This document shows, piece after piece, positions 26,117 to 35,503 of a DNA stretch of 64,000 nt. Origin of the DNA: Polynucleobacter sp. TUM22923 (GTDB taxonomy: Bacteria; Pseudomonadota; Gammaproteobacteria; Burkholderiales; Burkholderiaceae); contig NZ_AP027274.1 of the NCBI RefSeq assembly GCF_030295705.1, forward strand, positions 1,302,001-1,366,000, given 5' to 3'. Position 1 is the first letter of the stretch, and each line of letters begins with the position of its first letter. Position numbers and translations under genes: made by a program. The notes under the pieces are model-generated. The model ran no database searches. It was not told where the DNA came from and was given only the letters and a program-made list of their open reading frames with translations.

Positions 26117-27058
26117 TCATTTAATTTCGGGTAGCTCTTTTTGAATAATCTGAAGCCCTGCACGAAGGATGTCGTCGTAACGCTTTCGCTCGACCTTAAT
26201 GGATTCGGAAGTCCAAGGGAAAAATCCTTCGCCAGTTTTCATGCCTAGCTTGCCACTGGCCACACGCTCACTTAAGCACTTAGCAATGTTAGGTGAATTA
26301 TTCAAAGAGGGATAAATACTGGCTCCAGCAGCGCCATGCACCTCAAGACCAGCATGATCACGCTGCATCACTGGGCCTGCGGCAAGGTAGCGAAAGCCAA
26401 AACCAAAACGTACCGCCTTATCAATGTCTTCTAGCGTAGCAATCCCAGCGTCTACCATTGAGAAAGCTTCACGCGATAAAGCATGTTGCAATCGGTTTGC
26501 TAAAAATCCAGGCAGATCTTTTTTCACAGTTACGGGCACCATGCCACAGGCTGTCATGAGTCTAGATAAACTTTCACCAACCATTAGGGATGTTTTTTCA
26601 CCGTAAACCACTTCAACACAAGGAACTAAATGAGCGGGCATAAAAAAATGCAAGCCAATCATTCGGGCGGCTGTTTTTAATCCACTAGCGATTTCACTAA
26701 TTGGGAAACTGGAACTATTGCTTGCAAGCACTGTTTCAGGCTTAGCTAGCTTTTCTAACTTCGCAAATAGCTCTTGCTTAATATCAAGTCGCTCAGGCAC
26801 GCATTCAATCACCAAGTCGATATCTGACCAATCCACCTCTTGCAGGGAGCCTGCAACCGAGAGCAGGTGGGTGCGATGCTCGTACCCTAGGTCACTCAAC
26901 GTATTGGCAAAATAATCCGGTAAAAGCGCTCGCCGCTCTGTTGTAAGCTCAACCACTTGTACTGCACAACCCCCCCGTGCGCAGACAGCCGCTACATCGG
27001 CGCCCATAGTGCCACCGCCGACAATCACCACCTTTGTTTCTGCTGGGGTAAATAACAT
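26117..27058 (-). CDS. 3-hydroxyacyl-CoA dehydrogenase family protein
   Basis: A 313-residue NAD-dependent dehydrogenase. The nucleotide loop is VVIVGGGTMGADVAAVCARGG, the catalytic histidine lies in MIGLHFFMPAHLVP and the glutamate in CVEVVYGEKT. The C-terminal dimerisation domain has GFLANRLQHALSREAFSMVD. The family includes 3-hydroxybutyryl-CoA and L-gulonate/carnitine dehydrogenases. Single-copy size without a hydratase domain fits a small-substrate enzyme. It is divergent from a hydroxyacid dehydrogenase gene in a locus that looks catabolic. Confidence 0.85.
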   Translation of the reverse strand: MLFTPAETKVVIVGGGTMGADVAAVCARGGCAVQVVELTTERRALLPDYFANTLSDLGYEHRTHLLSVAGSLQEVDWSDIDLVIECVPERLDIKQELFAKLEKLAKPETVLASNSSSFPISEIASGLKTAARMIGLHFFMPAHLVPCVEVVYGEKTSLMVGESLSRLMTACGMVPVTVKKDLPGFLANRLQHALSREAFSMVDAGIATLEDIDKAVRFGFGFRYLAAGPVMQRDHAGLEVHGAAGASIYPSLNNSPNIAKCLSERVASGKLGMKTGEGFFPWTSESIKVERKRYDDILRAGLQIIQKELPEIK

Positions 27059-27140
27059 CTGATTTCTCCTTAAATATTTAAATAAGACTATAAATCCTCT
27101 TACAATGATTTGATTATTTCAATAAAAAAGTAAGTGAGAC

Positions 27141-28070
27141 ATGATCCCAGTCAATTCTGTCCTTCAGGTCGGTCAATTTCCAGAAATTATGCAAACGGAA
27201 ATCGACCAACGACTAAAGACCGCTAAGCTACTTGATCCCCAGGGAAAAGTGCCCGCAGGAAACTTCACTGCAATACTGACTCGCTCCAATACAGTCATCT
27301 CCCAATCTTTACTTGAGCAAGTGACTGGTATTCAAATGATTGCTACTTGCGGGGTGGGCTATGACAACCTTCCCCTGGCCTATCTTCAGCAAAAAGGTAT
27401 CAAAGCTAGCAATACACCGGGCGTTTTAAATGATGCCGTTTGTGAACTGGCTATTGGCATGTTGTTTGGGTTACTGCGTCGCATTCCTCAAGCGCAAGAG
27501 TTTGTCCAAACAAGTGCATGGTCCAAGGCGCCCTTCACCATGACCACTTCATTAGCCGGTAAGTGTGTCGGTATTGCCGGTATGGGCCGTATTGGACAGG
27601 ACCTAGCCAAACGCTTGGAGCCCTTCAAGGTCAAGATTGCCTATACCGGACCAAATCAAAAGGACGTCGCTTACGAATACCACCCTTCAATCACTGCATT
27701 GGCGCAGGTTAGTGACGTGTTATTTCTTGCCTGCCCTGCCAGCCCTGAGACTGAAGGCATGATTAATGCACAGGTACTGGCGGCACTTGGGGCCAAAGGC
27801 TATCTCATTAATGTTGCACGAGGTAGTGTTGTCAACGAAGCCGCCCTTTTAGTTGCGCTGCAGCAAAAAATCATTGCTGGGGCGGCGCTAGATGTCTTTG
27901 AAAATGAGCCCAATCCCAATCCTGGGTTCTTAAAACTTGATAATGTATTGCTTACGCCTCATATTGGCAGTGCAACATCAGAAACTAGACAATTAATGAC
28001 AAATTTAGCACTAGATAACTTAGAAGCTTTTTATAATCTAAAGCCACTTCTTACCGAAGTAAAAAATTAA
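27141..28070 (+). CDS. 2-hydroxyacid dehydrogenase (NAD-dependent)
   Basis: A 309-residue D-isomer-specific dehydrogenase. GVGYDNLPLAYLQQKGIKASNTPG is the substrate-domain signature, GIAGMGRIGQDLAKRL the NAD loop. The active-site arginine is in INVARGSVVNE, the glutamate in VFENEPNPNP and the histidine in TPHIGSATSE. This matches the glyoxylate/hydroxypyruvate/gluconate reductase branch. It starts a plus-strand series with a DapA-like aldolase and a TAXI-TRAP transporter. Confidence 0.88.
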   Translation: MIPVNSVLQVGQFPEIMQTEIDQRLKTAKLLDPQGKVPAGNFTAILTRSNTVISQSLLEQVTGIQMIATCGVGYDNLPLAYLQQKGIKASNTPGVLNDAVCELAIGMLFGLLRRIPQAQEFVQTSAWSKAPFTMTTSLAGKCVGIAGMGRIGQDLAKRLEPFKVKIAYTGPNQKDVAYEYHPSITALAQVSDVLFLACPASPETEGMINAQVLAALGAKGYLINVARGSVVNEAALLVALQQKIIAGAALDVFENEPNPNPGFLKLDNVLLTPHIGSATSETRQLMTNLALDNLEAFYNLKPLLTEVKN

Positions 28071-28082
28071 CCCGGAATCAAT

Positions 28083-29009
28083 ATGACCATGTCACCGCAT
28101 CCCTCTTCGCTGCCCGCAGTACTGTCACCAGTTTTAACCCCCTTTACGCCAGAGGGTAATCCTGATGCTAAAAAATTACTTAAGCAGTGCCAATGGCTTG
28201 AATCAAACGGCGTAGGGCAAGCTATCTTCGGGACCAACTCCGAAGCAAACTCTATGTCTGCGCCACAGAAAATGAGTACCTTAACCGCACTGATAGAGGG
28301 CGGCCTCAATCCAGCGCATATGATGCCCGGTACGGGTGCCACTTCGATTGATGCCACAGTCAGTATGACTAGCCATGCTGTTCAACATCAGTGCGCAGGC
28401 GTGTTGATGTTGCCTCCGTTCTACTACAAGGATGTCACTGATGATGGTTTATTTGCTTACTTCTCAGAAGTAATTCAAAAAGTTGGTGATGCTCGATTAC
28501 AAGTTTATATTTACAACATTCCGCCAGTTACCAAAATCAATTTAAGCCTCTCCTTATTGGAGCGCTTAACAAAAGAGTATCCACAAACGGTTGTCGGGAT
28601 GAAAGACAGCTCCGGCGATTGGGAGTACACAGAGTCTGTGATTAAGCTTTTAGCGCCATCGGGTTTTCGAGTTTATGCTGGCAGTGAGGTATTTTTAATG
28701 CGTGCCTTGCGTGCAGGCGGCGTAGGCTGCATCTCTGCTACTGCTAATGTAAACCCTAAGGCCATCGCAGAATTAGCAGCGCATTGGCAAGAATCTGATG
28801 CAGATCAACTTCAAGCCGATTTAGATCAGGTACGCTCAATATTTGCTCAATATCAGATGATTGCCGGAATGAAAACTGCCGTTGCCAGTTATAGTAATGA
28901 TTCTGAGTGGTTACGGGTAAGACCACCGCTCATGCAGTTAAGTACAGAGCAGCAAGCGAAGTTGCTTGGAGAGCTCAAAAGCATTCACTTTAATATGCCA
29001 GGCCTTTAA
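28083..29009 (+). CDS. Dihydrodipicolinate synthase/N-acetylneuraminate lyase family protein
   Basis: Class I aldolase-fold enzyme of 308 residues that forms a Schiff base with a 2-keto acid. The lysine is in VGMKDSSGDWEY and the proton-relay tyrosine in QVYIYNIPPVTK. FGTNSEANSMS replaces the usual GTTGE substrate loop of DapA, so this is a paralogue rather than lysine-pathway DapA. It lies between a hydroxyacid dehydrogenase and a TRAP receptor, and cleavage or dehydration of an imported keto- or sugar-acid is the likely role. Confidence 0.85.
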   Translation: MTMSPHPSSLPAVLSPVLTPFTPEGNPDAKKLLKQCQWLESNGVGQAIFGTNSEANSMSAPQKMSTLTALIEGGLNPAHMMPGTGATSIDATVSMTSHAVQHQCAGVLMLPPFYYKDVTDDGLFAYFSEVIQKVGDARLQVYIYNIPPVTKINLSLSLLERLTKEYPQTVVGMKDSSGDWEYTESVIKLLAPSGFRVYAGSEVFLMRALRAGGVGCISATANVNPKAIAELAAHWQESDADQLQADLDQVRSIFAQYQMIAGMKTAVASYSNDSEWLRVRPPLMQLSTEQQAKLLGELKSIHFNMPGL

Positions 29010-29037
29010 TTCAATAGATGCACCATAGGAGACAACC

Positions 29038-29988
29038 ATGAAACTATTAAAAATCATCGCTTTATCCCTTTCAATACTTTGGGGAAGTGCTCAGGCACAG
29101 AATATTTCCATTGCAACTGGTGGTACAGGTGGCGTTTATTACCCAATGGGTGGTGGACTTGCAGCCTTACTCTCAAGTAAGGTGCCAGGAATGGCTGCAA
29201 CCGCAGAAGTCACTGGCGGCTCAGTTGATAACTTAAATCTGATCGGTACTGGCAAGCCCTACGTTGGCTTTTCTATGGCTGATGCCGCAAAAGACGCTCA
29301 AATTGGTGAAGGTAAGTTTGCCGGCAAAAAAGTAGATTTGCGTACATTAATGGTTCTGTACCCCAACTTAATGCATGTAGTAACTGTCGAATCTACAGGC
29401 ATTAAGTCGATGAAGGACCTGAAAGGAAAGCGCATTAGTACTGGCGCCCCTGGAAGCGCAACTGAAGTGATGGCCTTTCGCCTACTTGAGGCTGCCGGTC
29501 TAGATAAGGACAAGGATGTTAAGCGTGAACGTTTAAGCGTAGCGGAATCTGTCAATGCAGTCAAAGATCGCAAGATTGATGCCTTTTTCTGGGTTGGTGG
29601 TTTGCCTACTGCAGCAGTGACTGACCTTGCTAACAGTCCTGGTATGAAAATTGTGATGGTTGATACTTCTGCTGAAGTACCTGCAATGAATAAGAAGTAT
29701 GGAAATCTGTACTTTGCTGCTGATATTCCAAAAGAAACCTACAGCGGCATGAGTAAAACTAACAATGTCGCTGGCGTTGCCAACATTCTTGTCGTCAATG
29801 CCAATATGCCAGAAGCAGAAGCTTACAAAATTGTTAAGGCAGTATTTGACAACAAAATTGATTTAGTACGTACCCATGCTGAGTACATTAACGTGACTCT
29901 AGAGAACCAAAAAACAAAGTCTACGCCAATTGATTTTCATGCGGGCGCTTTAAAGTACTTTAAAGAAAAGAACGTGAAGTTAAATTAA
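29038..29988 (+). CDS. TAXI-family TRAP transporter solute receptor
   Basis: A 316-residue periplasmic binding protein with a signal peptide ending at AQAQ. ISIATGGTGGVYYPMGGGLA is the TAXI signature, and GKRISTGAPGSATEVMAFR is the second ligand-binding region. RBS GGAGA precedes the ATG by six bases. The fused TRAP permease follows after a terminator-like hairpin. It captures a carboxylate substrate for sodium-driven uptake (known for TRAP systems; the substrate is not predictable). Confidence 0.92.
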   Translation: MKLLKIIALSLSILWGSAQAQNISIATGGTGGVYYPMGGGLAALLSSKVPGMAATAEVTGGSVDNLNLIGTGKPYVGFSMADAAKDAQIGEGKFAGKKVDLRTLMVLYPNLMHVVTVESTGIKSMKDLKGKRISTGAPGSATEVMAFRLLEAAGLDKDKDVKRERLSVAESVNAVKDRKIDAFFWVGGLPTAAVTDLANSPGMKIVMVDTSAEVPAMNKKYGNLYFAADIPKETYSGMSKTNNVAGVANILVVNANMPEAEAYKIVKAVFDNKIDLVRTHAEYINVTLENQKTKSTPIDFHAGALKYFKEKNVKLN

Positions 29989-30023
29989 GCGGTAAAACGT
30001 ATTAGCAATGCGCCAGCAGTAAC

Positions 30024-30048
30024 AAGAGTGGGCACGTCCCACTCTTTT
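30024..30048 (+). terminator. Intercistronic terminator between TRAP receptor and permease
   Basis: AAGAGTGGG and CCCACTCTT pair perfectly around the loop CACGT, followed by T4. It lies 36 bp after the receptor stop and 41 bp before the permease ATG. Partial read-through would give more receptor than permease. Confidence 0.8.
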
Positions 30049-30088
30049 GATTTAATAGCCTTACGAATATAAATAAATAGGTAGAGAC

Positions 30089-32101
30089 ATGACTCAGTCC
30101 GTGATTGATAACGAAACGCAAGAAAAACTAGACGCCTTCATCAAGCAAGAGGAGGGGGACTCAAATGACTACAAAGGTCTTTTGGCAAAGTTCATTACTC
30201 TGGTAGCAGTTGGCATGTCCCTATTCCACCTTTATGCTGCTTACTCAATTGTTCCAACGCATCAGCTACGCGTCATTCACGTCGCCCTAGTTCTTTTCTT
30301 AGTGTTTCTGAGCTTTCCGATAGCTGCCCGTTTTAAAAATCGTTTGATGTGGTGGGATATCGTATTTGCAATTGGGTCGGTATTTATCGCCTACTACATT
30401 CTGAGCGGTGGCGATGACTTAATGGACAGAAATACTGCGCCAAACTCTACCGATGTAATGATCGGCATTGGCTTAATTGCATTGATATTAGAGAGCGTTA
30501 GAAGAACAAATGGCATGATTTTGGTTGGCGTAACCGCCTTATTCTTGCTCTATGCTGTATTCGGTAATTACTTACCGGCCCCATGGACCCATAAAGGGTA
30601 TGACATTGATCGCCTAGTCGGCTACATGTTCATGACGCTTGAAGGTATTTATGGAACAGCAGTAGATGTCTCAGCAACCCTGATTATTCTCTTCACGATA
30701 TTTGGCGCCTTCTTACAATTCACTGGTGCGGGTAAGTTTTTTATCGACTTCTCTTTTGCAGCAATGGGTGGAAAATCCTCTGGCGTAGGTAGGACTATTG
30801 TGATGTCTTCATTTCTACTTGGCGGCCCCTCTGGCTCCGGTGTAGCGACTACAGTGACTGTTGGCTCTGTAGCGGCACCAATGCTAGAAAAAGTAGGTTA
30901 CGAAAAAAATGCCGCAGGTGGCTTACTTGCCGCAGGTGGCTTAGGCGCTATTATTTCTCCGCCAGTACTGGGCGCAGCTGCATTCTTAATTGCTGATTTC
31001 TTAAAGATCTCTTACTTAGATGTGTTGCTAATGGCAACCATCCCAACCATCTTGTTCTATCTTGGCTTATTTGTCATGGTAGAAATCGATGTGCGCAAAT
31101 ATGGCATGAAGAGCATCCAATTTCATGCGGCTGAAACTGCTTGGCAACTCACCAAAAAATACTGGTTTCATTTCTTTTCACTCATTTCGATCGTCGTTTT
31201 TATGCTGTTCGGCTTCTCACCAGTCATGTCTGTATTTTGGGCGACAGTAGTTTCGGCCCTCTCAAGCATGCTGCGTGAAGATACTGCCATTATTCCTTGG
31301 GCCTGGTTTAAGGGTAAAGAGCCGATACTTGCAGGTCTCTACAACTCAAATCTCACCAAGTCATTGGCATCAGGCTCTACTGGTGTACTCGCAATTGCAG
31401 CCACCTGCGCAGGTGCAGGCCTCATTGTGGGCACTGTCACACTCACCGGTCTAGGCTTGAAGTTCAGCTCTATCGTCATTCAGTATGCTGGTGGCTCGTT
31501 GTTGCTCACCGCCATCTTCACTGCCTTAGTAGTTTGGGTGGTCGGGCTTGCAGTTCCAGTAACCGCGTCCTACATCATTTGCGCGGTTATCGCTGCGCCA
31601 GCGTTAATTAATTTGGGCGTTCCGGCATTTGCTGCTCACATGTTTATTTTCTACTACGCAGTGCTGTCCGAGGTTTCTCCCCCAACAGCACTCTCCCCCT
31701 TTGCTGCCGCAGCCATCTGTAAAGGCAATCCCTACAAAACCACTCTTCAAACTTGGAAGTATGTTGCGCCAGCTATATTGGTACCGTTCATGTTTGTTCT
31801 AGATAAGTCTGGGGTTAGTCTCCTACTCATGGGCTCAACAGCTGCGCTTGAGCAGGCCAATTGGCTAGAGATTGCTTGGATCTCCTTCACGGCTGTAGTC
31901 GGCATCATCTGCCTAGCGGGAGGCCTTCAGGGTTGGTTTATTGAGAAGACTAAAGTCTTTGAGCGCGTCATCATGGTGGCCGCTGGCGTAGCACTGGCTT
32001 ACCCCTCAACTGAGGCTGACATTATTGGATTCTTAGGGTTTGGATTAGTGCTTATTACCCAGACTATGACTCACTTCAAACTCAATCCTCGATCAACCTG
32101 A
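30089..32101 (+). CDS. TRAP transporter permease, fused 4TM/12TM subunits
   Basis: A 670-residue integral membrane protein joining the small (DctQ-like) and large (DctM-like) TRAP subunits, the form that partners TAXI receptors. It has a soluble N-terminus and about 17 hydrophobic segments. GGPSGSGVATTVTVGSVAAP and GGLLAAGGLGAIISPPVLGA are the conserved DctM core loops that bind sodium and substrate, with YAVLSEVSPPTALSPFAAAA as the second core repeat. It imports the acid captured by the upstream receptor. Confidence 0.93.
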   Translation: MTQSVIDNETQEKLDAFIKQEEGDSNDYKGLLAKFITLVAVGMSLFHLYAAYSIVPTHQLRVIHVALVLFLVFLSFPIAARFKNRLMWWDIVFAIGSVFIAYYILSGGDDLMDRNTAPNSTDVMIGIGLIALILESVRRTNGMILVGVTALFLLYAVFGNYLPAPWTHKGYDIDRLVGYMFMTLEGIYGTAVDVSATLIILFTIFGAFLQFTGAGKFFIDFSFAAMGGKSSGVGRTIVMSSFLLGGPSGSGVATTVTVGSVAAPMLEKVGYEKNAAGGLLAAGGLGAIISPPVLGAAAFLIADFLKISYLDVLLMATIPTILFYLGLFVMVEIDVRKYGMKSIQFHAAETAWQLTKKYWFHFFSLISIVVFMLFGFSPVMSVFWATVVSALSSMLREDTAIIPWAWFKGKEPILAGLYNSNLTKSLASGSTGVLAIAATCAGAGLIVGTVTLTGLGLKFSSIVIQYAGGSLLLTAIFTALVVWVVGLAVPVTASYIICAVIAAPALINLGVPAFAAHMFIFYYAVLSEVSPPTALSPFAAAAICKGNPYKTTLQTWKYVAPAILVPFMFVLDKSGVSLLLMGSTAALEQANWLEIAWISFTAVVGIICLAGGLQGWFIEKTKVFERVIMVAAGVALAYPSTEADIIGFLGFGLVLITQTMTHFKLNPRST

Positions 32102-32129
32102 TTCGCAGTACTGTCCGTATTGATGCGAT

Positions 32130-32164
32130 AAAAAAATCCCGCAGATTGAGGCGGGATATTTTTA
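32130..32164 (+). terminator. Terminator between TRAP permease and enolase-superfamily gene
   Basis: TCCCGC/GCGGGA stem with A-run before and T-run after lies between two convergent genes, so it can serve both. Confidence 0.85.
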
Positions 32165-32178
32165 TTGGCGCACTTAAA

Positions 32179-33312
32179 TTACATCACCTTCGTCCAAGCG
32201 GCTTTACCTGCATATTTCTTAACTGCAGCCTCATCAAACTCAAACCCTAACCCCGGAGTCTTATGCAAAATAAGGTCACCATTTTTAAATGTGAGTTGCT
32301 TGTTAATTAATCTACGGAAGTTCAATACTTGATCATCTAGGAAAAATTCTACGAAACGGGCATTTGGCGTTGCAGCCACCAAAGGTGCATGTAAGTCATG
32401 CATCCAATGCGGGCAAACGGTGACCCCTTTTACATCCGCATAGGCTGCAATACGACGCCACTCGGTAATACCGCCACACACCGCTGCATCAGGCTGCAAA
32501 ATAGCAGCACCGCCAGTGTCAATGAGCTCTCTAAAGCGCCAACGGCCTGCCTCCATCTCACCAGTAGCCACGTTAATAGTGGTTTGACGGGCTAGGGCTG
32601 CGTGAAGATCTATTGCGTCCGGGGAAAATGGCTCCTCAATCCAATAAGGGTTGTATTGCTCAAAACGACGGATGTATTCCAGGGCAGTAGGTAAATCACG
32701 CCATGCGTTATTGGCATCCAGCGTGAGTAATACATCGTCGCCTACGGCCTTACGAGCCGCTTTAACGCGCGCCTCCTCCTCTCTTGGGGATAGGCGACCT
32801 GTTTTCATTTTGACAGCCTTAAAACCCTGATTTACGTAAGACTCCATTTCCTTACCTAACTTAGCCGGTGTCTTTCCATCTAAATAGTAGCCGCCACTGG
32901 CATACGCAGGCACACGATCCTCCACTACAGAGCCTAAGTATTGATGCAGCGGTAATTTAGCAGCACGGGCATTTAAGTCCCATAGTGCGGTATCCAAGAT
33001 AGAAATACCCCGCATCACCACTCCAGCCCGTCCTTGTAAGATGGATTCGTCATACATTTCCATCCATAAGCCCTCACTACGATGACTATTTTGGCCAATC
33101 AATTTGGGCGCTAATAATTGCTCAACAGCAACTTTAGCTACATCACCGCCTGCGCTACCAACATAGCAAAACCCAATTCCCTCATTACCATCTTTGCCAC
33201 GCACCTTTACCAGGCAATAATGACGTTCAGAGACTGTTCGGGTAGAAAAAGAAGTGACTTTATCTAGCGGAATGGCAACTGCTGCAACGGATACAGACTC
33301 AATAATGGGCAT
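32179..33312 (-). CDS. Mandelate racemase/muconate-lactonizing enzyme family protein
   Basis: Enolase-superfamily enzyme of 377 residues that abstracts a proton alpha to a carboxylate. The KxK motif is in KAVKMKTGR. Metal ligands are the aspartate in LTLDANNAW, the glutamate in WIEEPFSP and the glutamate in VATGEMEAGRW; the histidine of CPHWMHDLH is the second base. This is the acid-sugar dehydratase/mandelate racemase pattern. The ATG at 33312 after GGAGATGTG is preferred to an ATG 48 bp upstream. It is convergent with the TRAP operon and probably acts in the same pathway. Confidence 0.87.
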   Translation of the reverse strand: MPIIESVSVAAVAIPLDKVTSFSTRTVSERHYCLVKVRGKDGNEGIGFCYVGSAGGDVAKVAVEQLLAPKLIGQNSHRSEGLWMEMYDESILQGRAGVVMRGISILDTALWDLNARAAKLPLHQYLGSVVEDRVPAYASGGYYLDGKTPAKLGKEMESYVNQGFKAVKMKTGRLSPREEEARVKAARKAVGDDVLLTLDANNAWRDLPTALEYIRRFEQYNPYWIEEPFSPDAIDLHAALARQTTINVATGEMEAGRWRFRELIDTGGAAILQPDAAVCGGITEWRRIAAYADVKGVTVCPHWMHDLHAPLVAATPNARFVEFFLDDQVLNFRRLINKQLTFKNGDLILHKTPGLGFEFDEAAVKKYAGKAAWTKVM

Positions 33313-33387
33313 CACATCTCCTATATTTAATAAAAATATTGTATCGAGAACTTTTTCCACTCACAGATAAATGAAAACAATAGAAAT

Positions 33388-33402
33388 TGTTGCATCACAA
33401 CA
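33388..33402. promoter_or_regulatory. Short palindrome in divergent promoter region
   Basis: TGTTG-CATCA-CAACA is a perfect inverted repeat in the 156-bp region between the enolase-superfamily gene and the peptidase gene. It may be an operator; no regulator gene is adjacent. Confidence 0.25.
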
Positions 33403-33468
33403 TAAATATCTCAAAAAGGATCCGCAATATCGGATAATTACCATGTGGAAAAAAAAAGTTAAAGATTC

Positions 33469-34902
33469 ATGGCTCTTTCAATAAAAGCGATTAACCTTGC
33501 CAAGCTGATTTTTATCGGACTCATCATGATGTCTATGCTTGCATTCGTCTCTAGCGCCCAAGCACAGCAGTCAAATCAAACAGCTCAGAAAAGCAAGGCG
33601 CCTCAAGTAAAGAAAAAGGTAGCAACAAATGTGCAGGGTGGCATCAAGTTCAAAGATAACGCCATCGACAAATCCTCTAAGAGCATGAGTCTGAATCCCG
33701 AGTTATTTAAAAGGATAGATGGGCAATATAGTAGAGAAGATACCGGGAACTTTGACTATCGCATACAACGTGGGTGTATCCGCAGGAGCTTTAACGAGAA
33801 TAATTTGCCCGCAAATATTGGCGTTGAAGACCGCTCCTTTAATGAATTCTTCAATGCGCAATCTAAAGTATTTTTTGATCGCATGCGCGGTAATTGCGTT
33901 CCCTATGCCCTAGCCCTAGGGAGTCGAAATCGCTTTGAATCACTCAGCATTATGAATGGCCCACTACAGGATTCACAAACGGAAGTTTGGACATTCACGC
34001 CATCAGCGGCTGGTGGGTACCTGGTTCAACAAGACTCCTTAAAAGAAGAATCTAAACGTTTTACAGAAATTCAGATACCCCTAAATGACGTCTTATATGA
34101 CCCCAAAAAAGTCGGCGATCAATTACCAGTCGAACTTGTATGGGAATTAAATTCTGTTATTAAACAAATATATCCTGAGGAAAATAACGCCCTTGAAAAC
34201 ACGAGAAGTGTTGTACGCCTGATCGTAGACTTTGGCGACAAGGAACGCTGGGCGCAAATTTGGGCCGCAGAAATCATTGACCCCTCATCGCAAGAGATAT
34301 TCTCTAGCGCCTTTTGGGTTGACCGTAGCGACATACCCGGTGGCTTTTACACCGCTAGTGGAGAATCGATTGAACGTACCTTTTGGACCAACCCCTTAAG
34401 TTATCGACGTATATCACGCGGTGTAGGAAGCGTGCGAGCATCTAGTAAAAAAGTTGCGGCGCCAAAAAATGGTGGAGCTCCTGCGGCAGTACCTCAACAA
34501 CGGTATCGTGCCCATATGGGGATTGACTACTCTGCCCCAATAGGAACCCCAATTTTTAGTGTTGCAACCGGTAAGGTTGTTCATCTGGGCTACAGCGGCG
34601 CATTCGGCAACCTCATCATCCTAGAGCATCCAGGGAATTACCGCACCTACTATGCCCATTTGAGTAACTACAACCCAGAGCTTGCAGTAGGTAATGAAGT
34701 AAGGCGTGGATTAGAGATCGGGTATGTTGGCTCAACCGGTCGATCCACAGGCCCTCATCTCCATTTTGAGCTCAGAAAAGATGGTGTCTATGTAGACCCG
34801 TATAGCCCTAAAATTCAATTAGATTTGTGGAATATGCGCGAAAGCGATAGCGGCCTACTCACCCGAGAAATACTATTGCTTGGTACACCTATAAAAAATT
34901 AG
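33469..34902 (+). CDS. M23-family (LytM) peptidoglycan endopeptidase
   Basis: A 477-residue exported cell-wall protein. A signal/anchor helix (LIFIGLIMMSMLAFVSSAQA) is followed by a basic linker, a middle region of about 280 residues without recognised motifs, and a C-terminal LytM domain. Zinc ligands appear as the histidine and aspartate in RAHMGIDYSAPIG and the HxH in STGPHLHFELRKDG. GGGAP-rich flexible residues precede it. All metal ligands are intact, so it should be an active peptidase rather than an EnvC-type activator. Confidence 0.88.
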   Translation: MALSIKAINLAKLIFIGLIMMSMLAFVSSAQAQQSNQTAQKSKAPQVKKKVATNVQGGIKFKDNAIDKSSKSMSLNPELFKRIDGQYSREDTGNFDYRIQRGCIRRSFNENNLPANIGVEDRSFNEFFNAQSKVFFDRMRGNCVPYALALGSRNRFESLSIMNGPLQDSQTEVWTFTPSAAGGYLVQQDSLKEESKRFTEIQIPLNDVLYDPKKVGDQLPVELVWELNSVIKQIYPEENNALENTRSVVRLIVDFGDKERWAQIWAAEIIDPSSQEIFSSAFWVDRSDIPGGFYTASGESIERTFWTNPLSYRRISRGVGSVRASSKKVAAPKNGGAPAAVPQQRYRAHMGIDYSAPIGTPIFSVATGKVVHLGYSGAFGNLIILEHPGNYRTYYAHLSNYNPELAVGNEVRRGLEIGYVGSTGRSTGPHLHFELRKDGVYVDPYSPKIQLDLWNMRESDSGLLTREILLLGTPIKN

Positions 34903-34931
34903 AGCAGCATCAATCAGTCCATCTGAAAAAA

Positions 34932-34958
34932 CAAAGGGATCTTCACAGATCCCTTTAT
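34932..34958 (+). terminator. Terminator after LytM peptidase gene
   Basis: AAAGGGATC (34933-34941) pairs with GATCCCTTT (34948-34956), flanked by an A-run. It sits between convergent peptidase and uspA-like genes. Confidence 0.8.
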
Positions 34959-34976
34959 CTTAGGCGCTTACTTACC

Positions 34977-35417
34977 CTAACCAAGCACCAAAACAGGCAA
35001 CGTAGCGTGCACGATAACCTCGTGTGCTTCGCTACCAAGCAATAGCCCCTTGATGCCTGTTCGCTTATGAGATGCCATCACAATGACATCTGCTTTAGCC
35101 TTCTTGGCAGCATCCAAAATGCCTTGGGATAAATCACTATTGGCAATATGAACCGTATTCACCTTGATACCAGCGCCCAATAAGGTAATGGATTTTTTGA
35201 ACACATCCGCTGCAAACGCTGCACAGACCTTTTGATGATCCTTCTGAGAAATACCGTAACCCATCGTACTATCTGAGTAAACCATAGGCGGTGTAGGATC
35301 TGAAACATAGGTCAGAGTAATTGCTGCTTTATCGGATTTAGCAAGCGCAGCTACTTTTTTGAGTGATTTTTTACTCACATCTGAACCGTCAACCGGTACT
35401 AATAAATGCTTGAACAT
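34977..35417 (-). CDS. Universal stress protein (UspA family)
   Basis: Cytoplasmic 146-residue stress protein. FKHLLVPVDGSDVSKKSLKK is the N-terminal strand and ATP loop, and VMASHKRTGIKGLLLGSEAHEVIVHATLPVLVL contains the G-2x-G-9x-G(S/T) nucleotide-binding motif, so it is likely an ATP-binding member. It is monocistronic, divergent from a DUF2177 gene. Confidence 0.92.
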   Translation of the reverse strand: MFKHLLVPVDGSDVSKKSLKKVAALAKSDKAAITLTYVSDPTPPMVYSDSTMGYGISQKDHQKVCAAFAADVFKKSITLLGAGIKVNTVHIANSDLSQGILDAAKKAKADVIVMASHKRTGIKGLLLGSEAHEVIVHATLPVLVLG

Positions 35418-35503
35418 ATCGACTCCTGTTAAATTGTAGGAAGTTGCTTCATTTCATCATAAACCTTATTGCTTTTCTGTAAAGCGATAAAAAGGAGACA
35501 GAA

